Origin: Candidatus Omnitrophota bacterium
GTDB taxonomy: Bacteria; Omnitrophota; Gorgyraeia; Aquiviventales; Aquiviventaceae
Length of the DNA stretch: 14,025 bases
Assembly (NCBI GenBank): GCA_020057015.1
Contig: JAGVGS010000178.1
Coordinates: 1 to 14,025, forward strand
Direction of reading: 5' to 3'
The notes under the pieces were generated by a model, which saw only the letters and a program-made list of their open reading frames with translations, was not told where the DNA came from and did no database searches. The position numbers were made by a program, and so were the translations under genes. This document shows positions 13,739 through 14,025 of the stretch, one piece after another; positions within the stretch are counted from its first letter, which is position 1; each line of letters opens with the position of its first letter.

Positions 13739-14025
13739 TGATGAGTGTGGACGAAGCCTGGGGACGGATTTGTTCGGCCGCGCAACCGCTGGCTATCGAG
13801 CGGCGGCCGCTGGAGCAAGCCGCAGGCCGCTGGCTGGCCGAAGAGATCATCGCCCCCGTGGATCTGCCGCCGTTTGATAATTCGGCGATGGATGGCTATG
13901 CCTTGCGCGCCGCGGACACGGGCCAGGCGAGCAGCCGCACACCCGCCGTGCTGCCGGTGGAAGGGGAAATCATCGCCGGGGCCTGGCAGGCCCACCCGGT
14001 GCCTGACGGTGCGGCCGTGAAGATC
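13735..14025 (+). CDS. moeA: MoeA, molybdopterin molybdenumtransferase (3' truncated by window edge)
   Basis: MoeA inserts molybdate into adenylated molybdopterin. The first 97 residues are present. LPPFDNSAMDGYALRAADT (44-62) is the hallmark N-terminal motif of MoeA, and IIAG followed by VPDGAAVKI fits the next conserved block. Three consecutive ATGs begin the frame at 13735, 13738 and 13741; the first overlaps the TSUP stop (TGA 13736-13738), so any of them may be used. The gene continues past the right edge. Confidence 0.94.
   Translation, partial: MMMSVDEAWGRICSAAQPLAIERRPLEQAAGRWLAEEIIAPVDLPPFDNSAMDGYALRAADTGQASSRTPAVLPVEGEIIAGAWQAHPVPDGAAVKI

Noticed and set aside
1..14025. tRNA or rRNA genes, CRISPR arrays, complete insertion sequences
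   Set aside because: No cloverleaf, rRNA signature, regularly spaced repeats or transposase motifs were seen on either strand.

Overview
The window is a GC-rich (roughly 60 % by eye), gene-dense stretch with every recognised gene on the + strand. It comes from a Gram-negative bacterium: there is an outer-membrane porin, Tat-exported periplasmic metalloenzyme subunits and a TatA. The gene content is that of an anaerobic or facultative respirer of an N, S, Se or As oxyanion. The phylum cannot be fixed from this sequence. A Nitrospirota-like or other deep-branching Gram-negative lineage fits the porin and the NirA-like protein, but that is a guess.

Layout. (1) Positions 1-3195 hold the end of an operon: the Cys-rich C-terminus of an unidentified protein, an unrecognised 309-aa protein with two C-terminal CxxC pairs, a small NapF-like two-cluster ferredoxin, and a siroheme nitrite/sulfite reductase-like protein. 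The genes overlap or abut. (2) Positions 3196-4600 hold a solitary AAA-ATPase/DUF4143 gene, apparently an accessory insertion, behind a compact promoter with direct and inverted repeats. (3) Positions 4601-5077 are an unusually AT-rich regulatory gap with an FNR/NnrR-type palindrome and what looks like a 5' remnant of hemA. (4) Positions 5078-10811 hold a porin, a Tat-exported four-cluster Fe-S subunit (TtrB/SrdB-like), a 1085-aa Tat-exported molybdopterin catalytic subunit (TtrA/SrdA-like), and tatA. (5) Positions 10847-11030 hold a Moco-type riboswitch followed by a strong intrinsic terminator. (6) Positions 11055-14025 hold a tightly overlapping molybdenum-cofactor operon: moaA, moaC, mog/moaB-like, a TauE/SafE-type permease, and the 5' part of moeA.

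How the parts fit (inference). The porin would admit an anionic substrate to the periplasm. The Fe-S and molybdopterin subunits would reduce it there after folded export by Tat, which explains the adjacent tatA. The downstream operon makes the cofactor the enzyme needs, apparently under feedback by cofactor level through the riboswitch. No NrfD-type membrane anchor (TtrC/SrdC/PsrC) lies in the window, so the electron entry route is unresolved.

The most striking features are the Moco riboswitch with a readable terminator/antiterminator switch, a missing cluster-ligand cysteine (Ile158) in the Fe-S subunit, the hemA-like remnant beside an FNR-type box, and the unrecognised CxxC protein coupled to a NapF-like ferredoxin and a NirA-like reductase.
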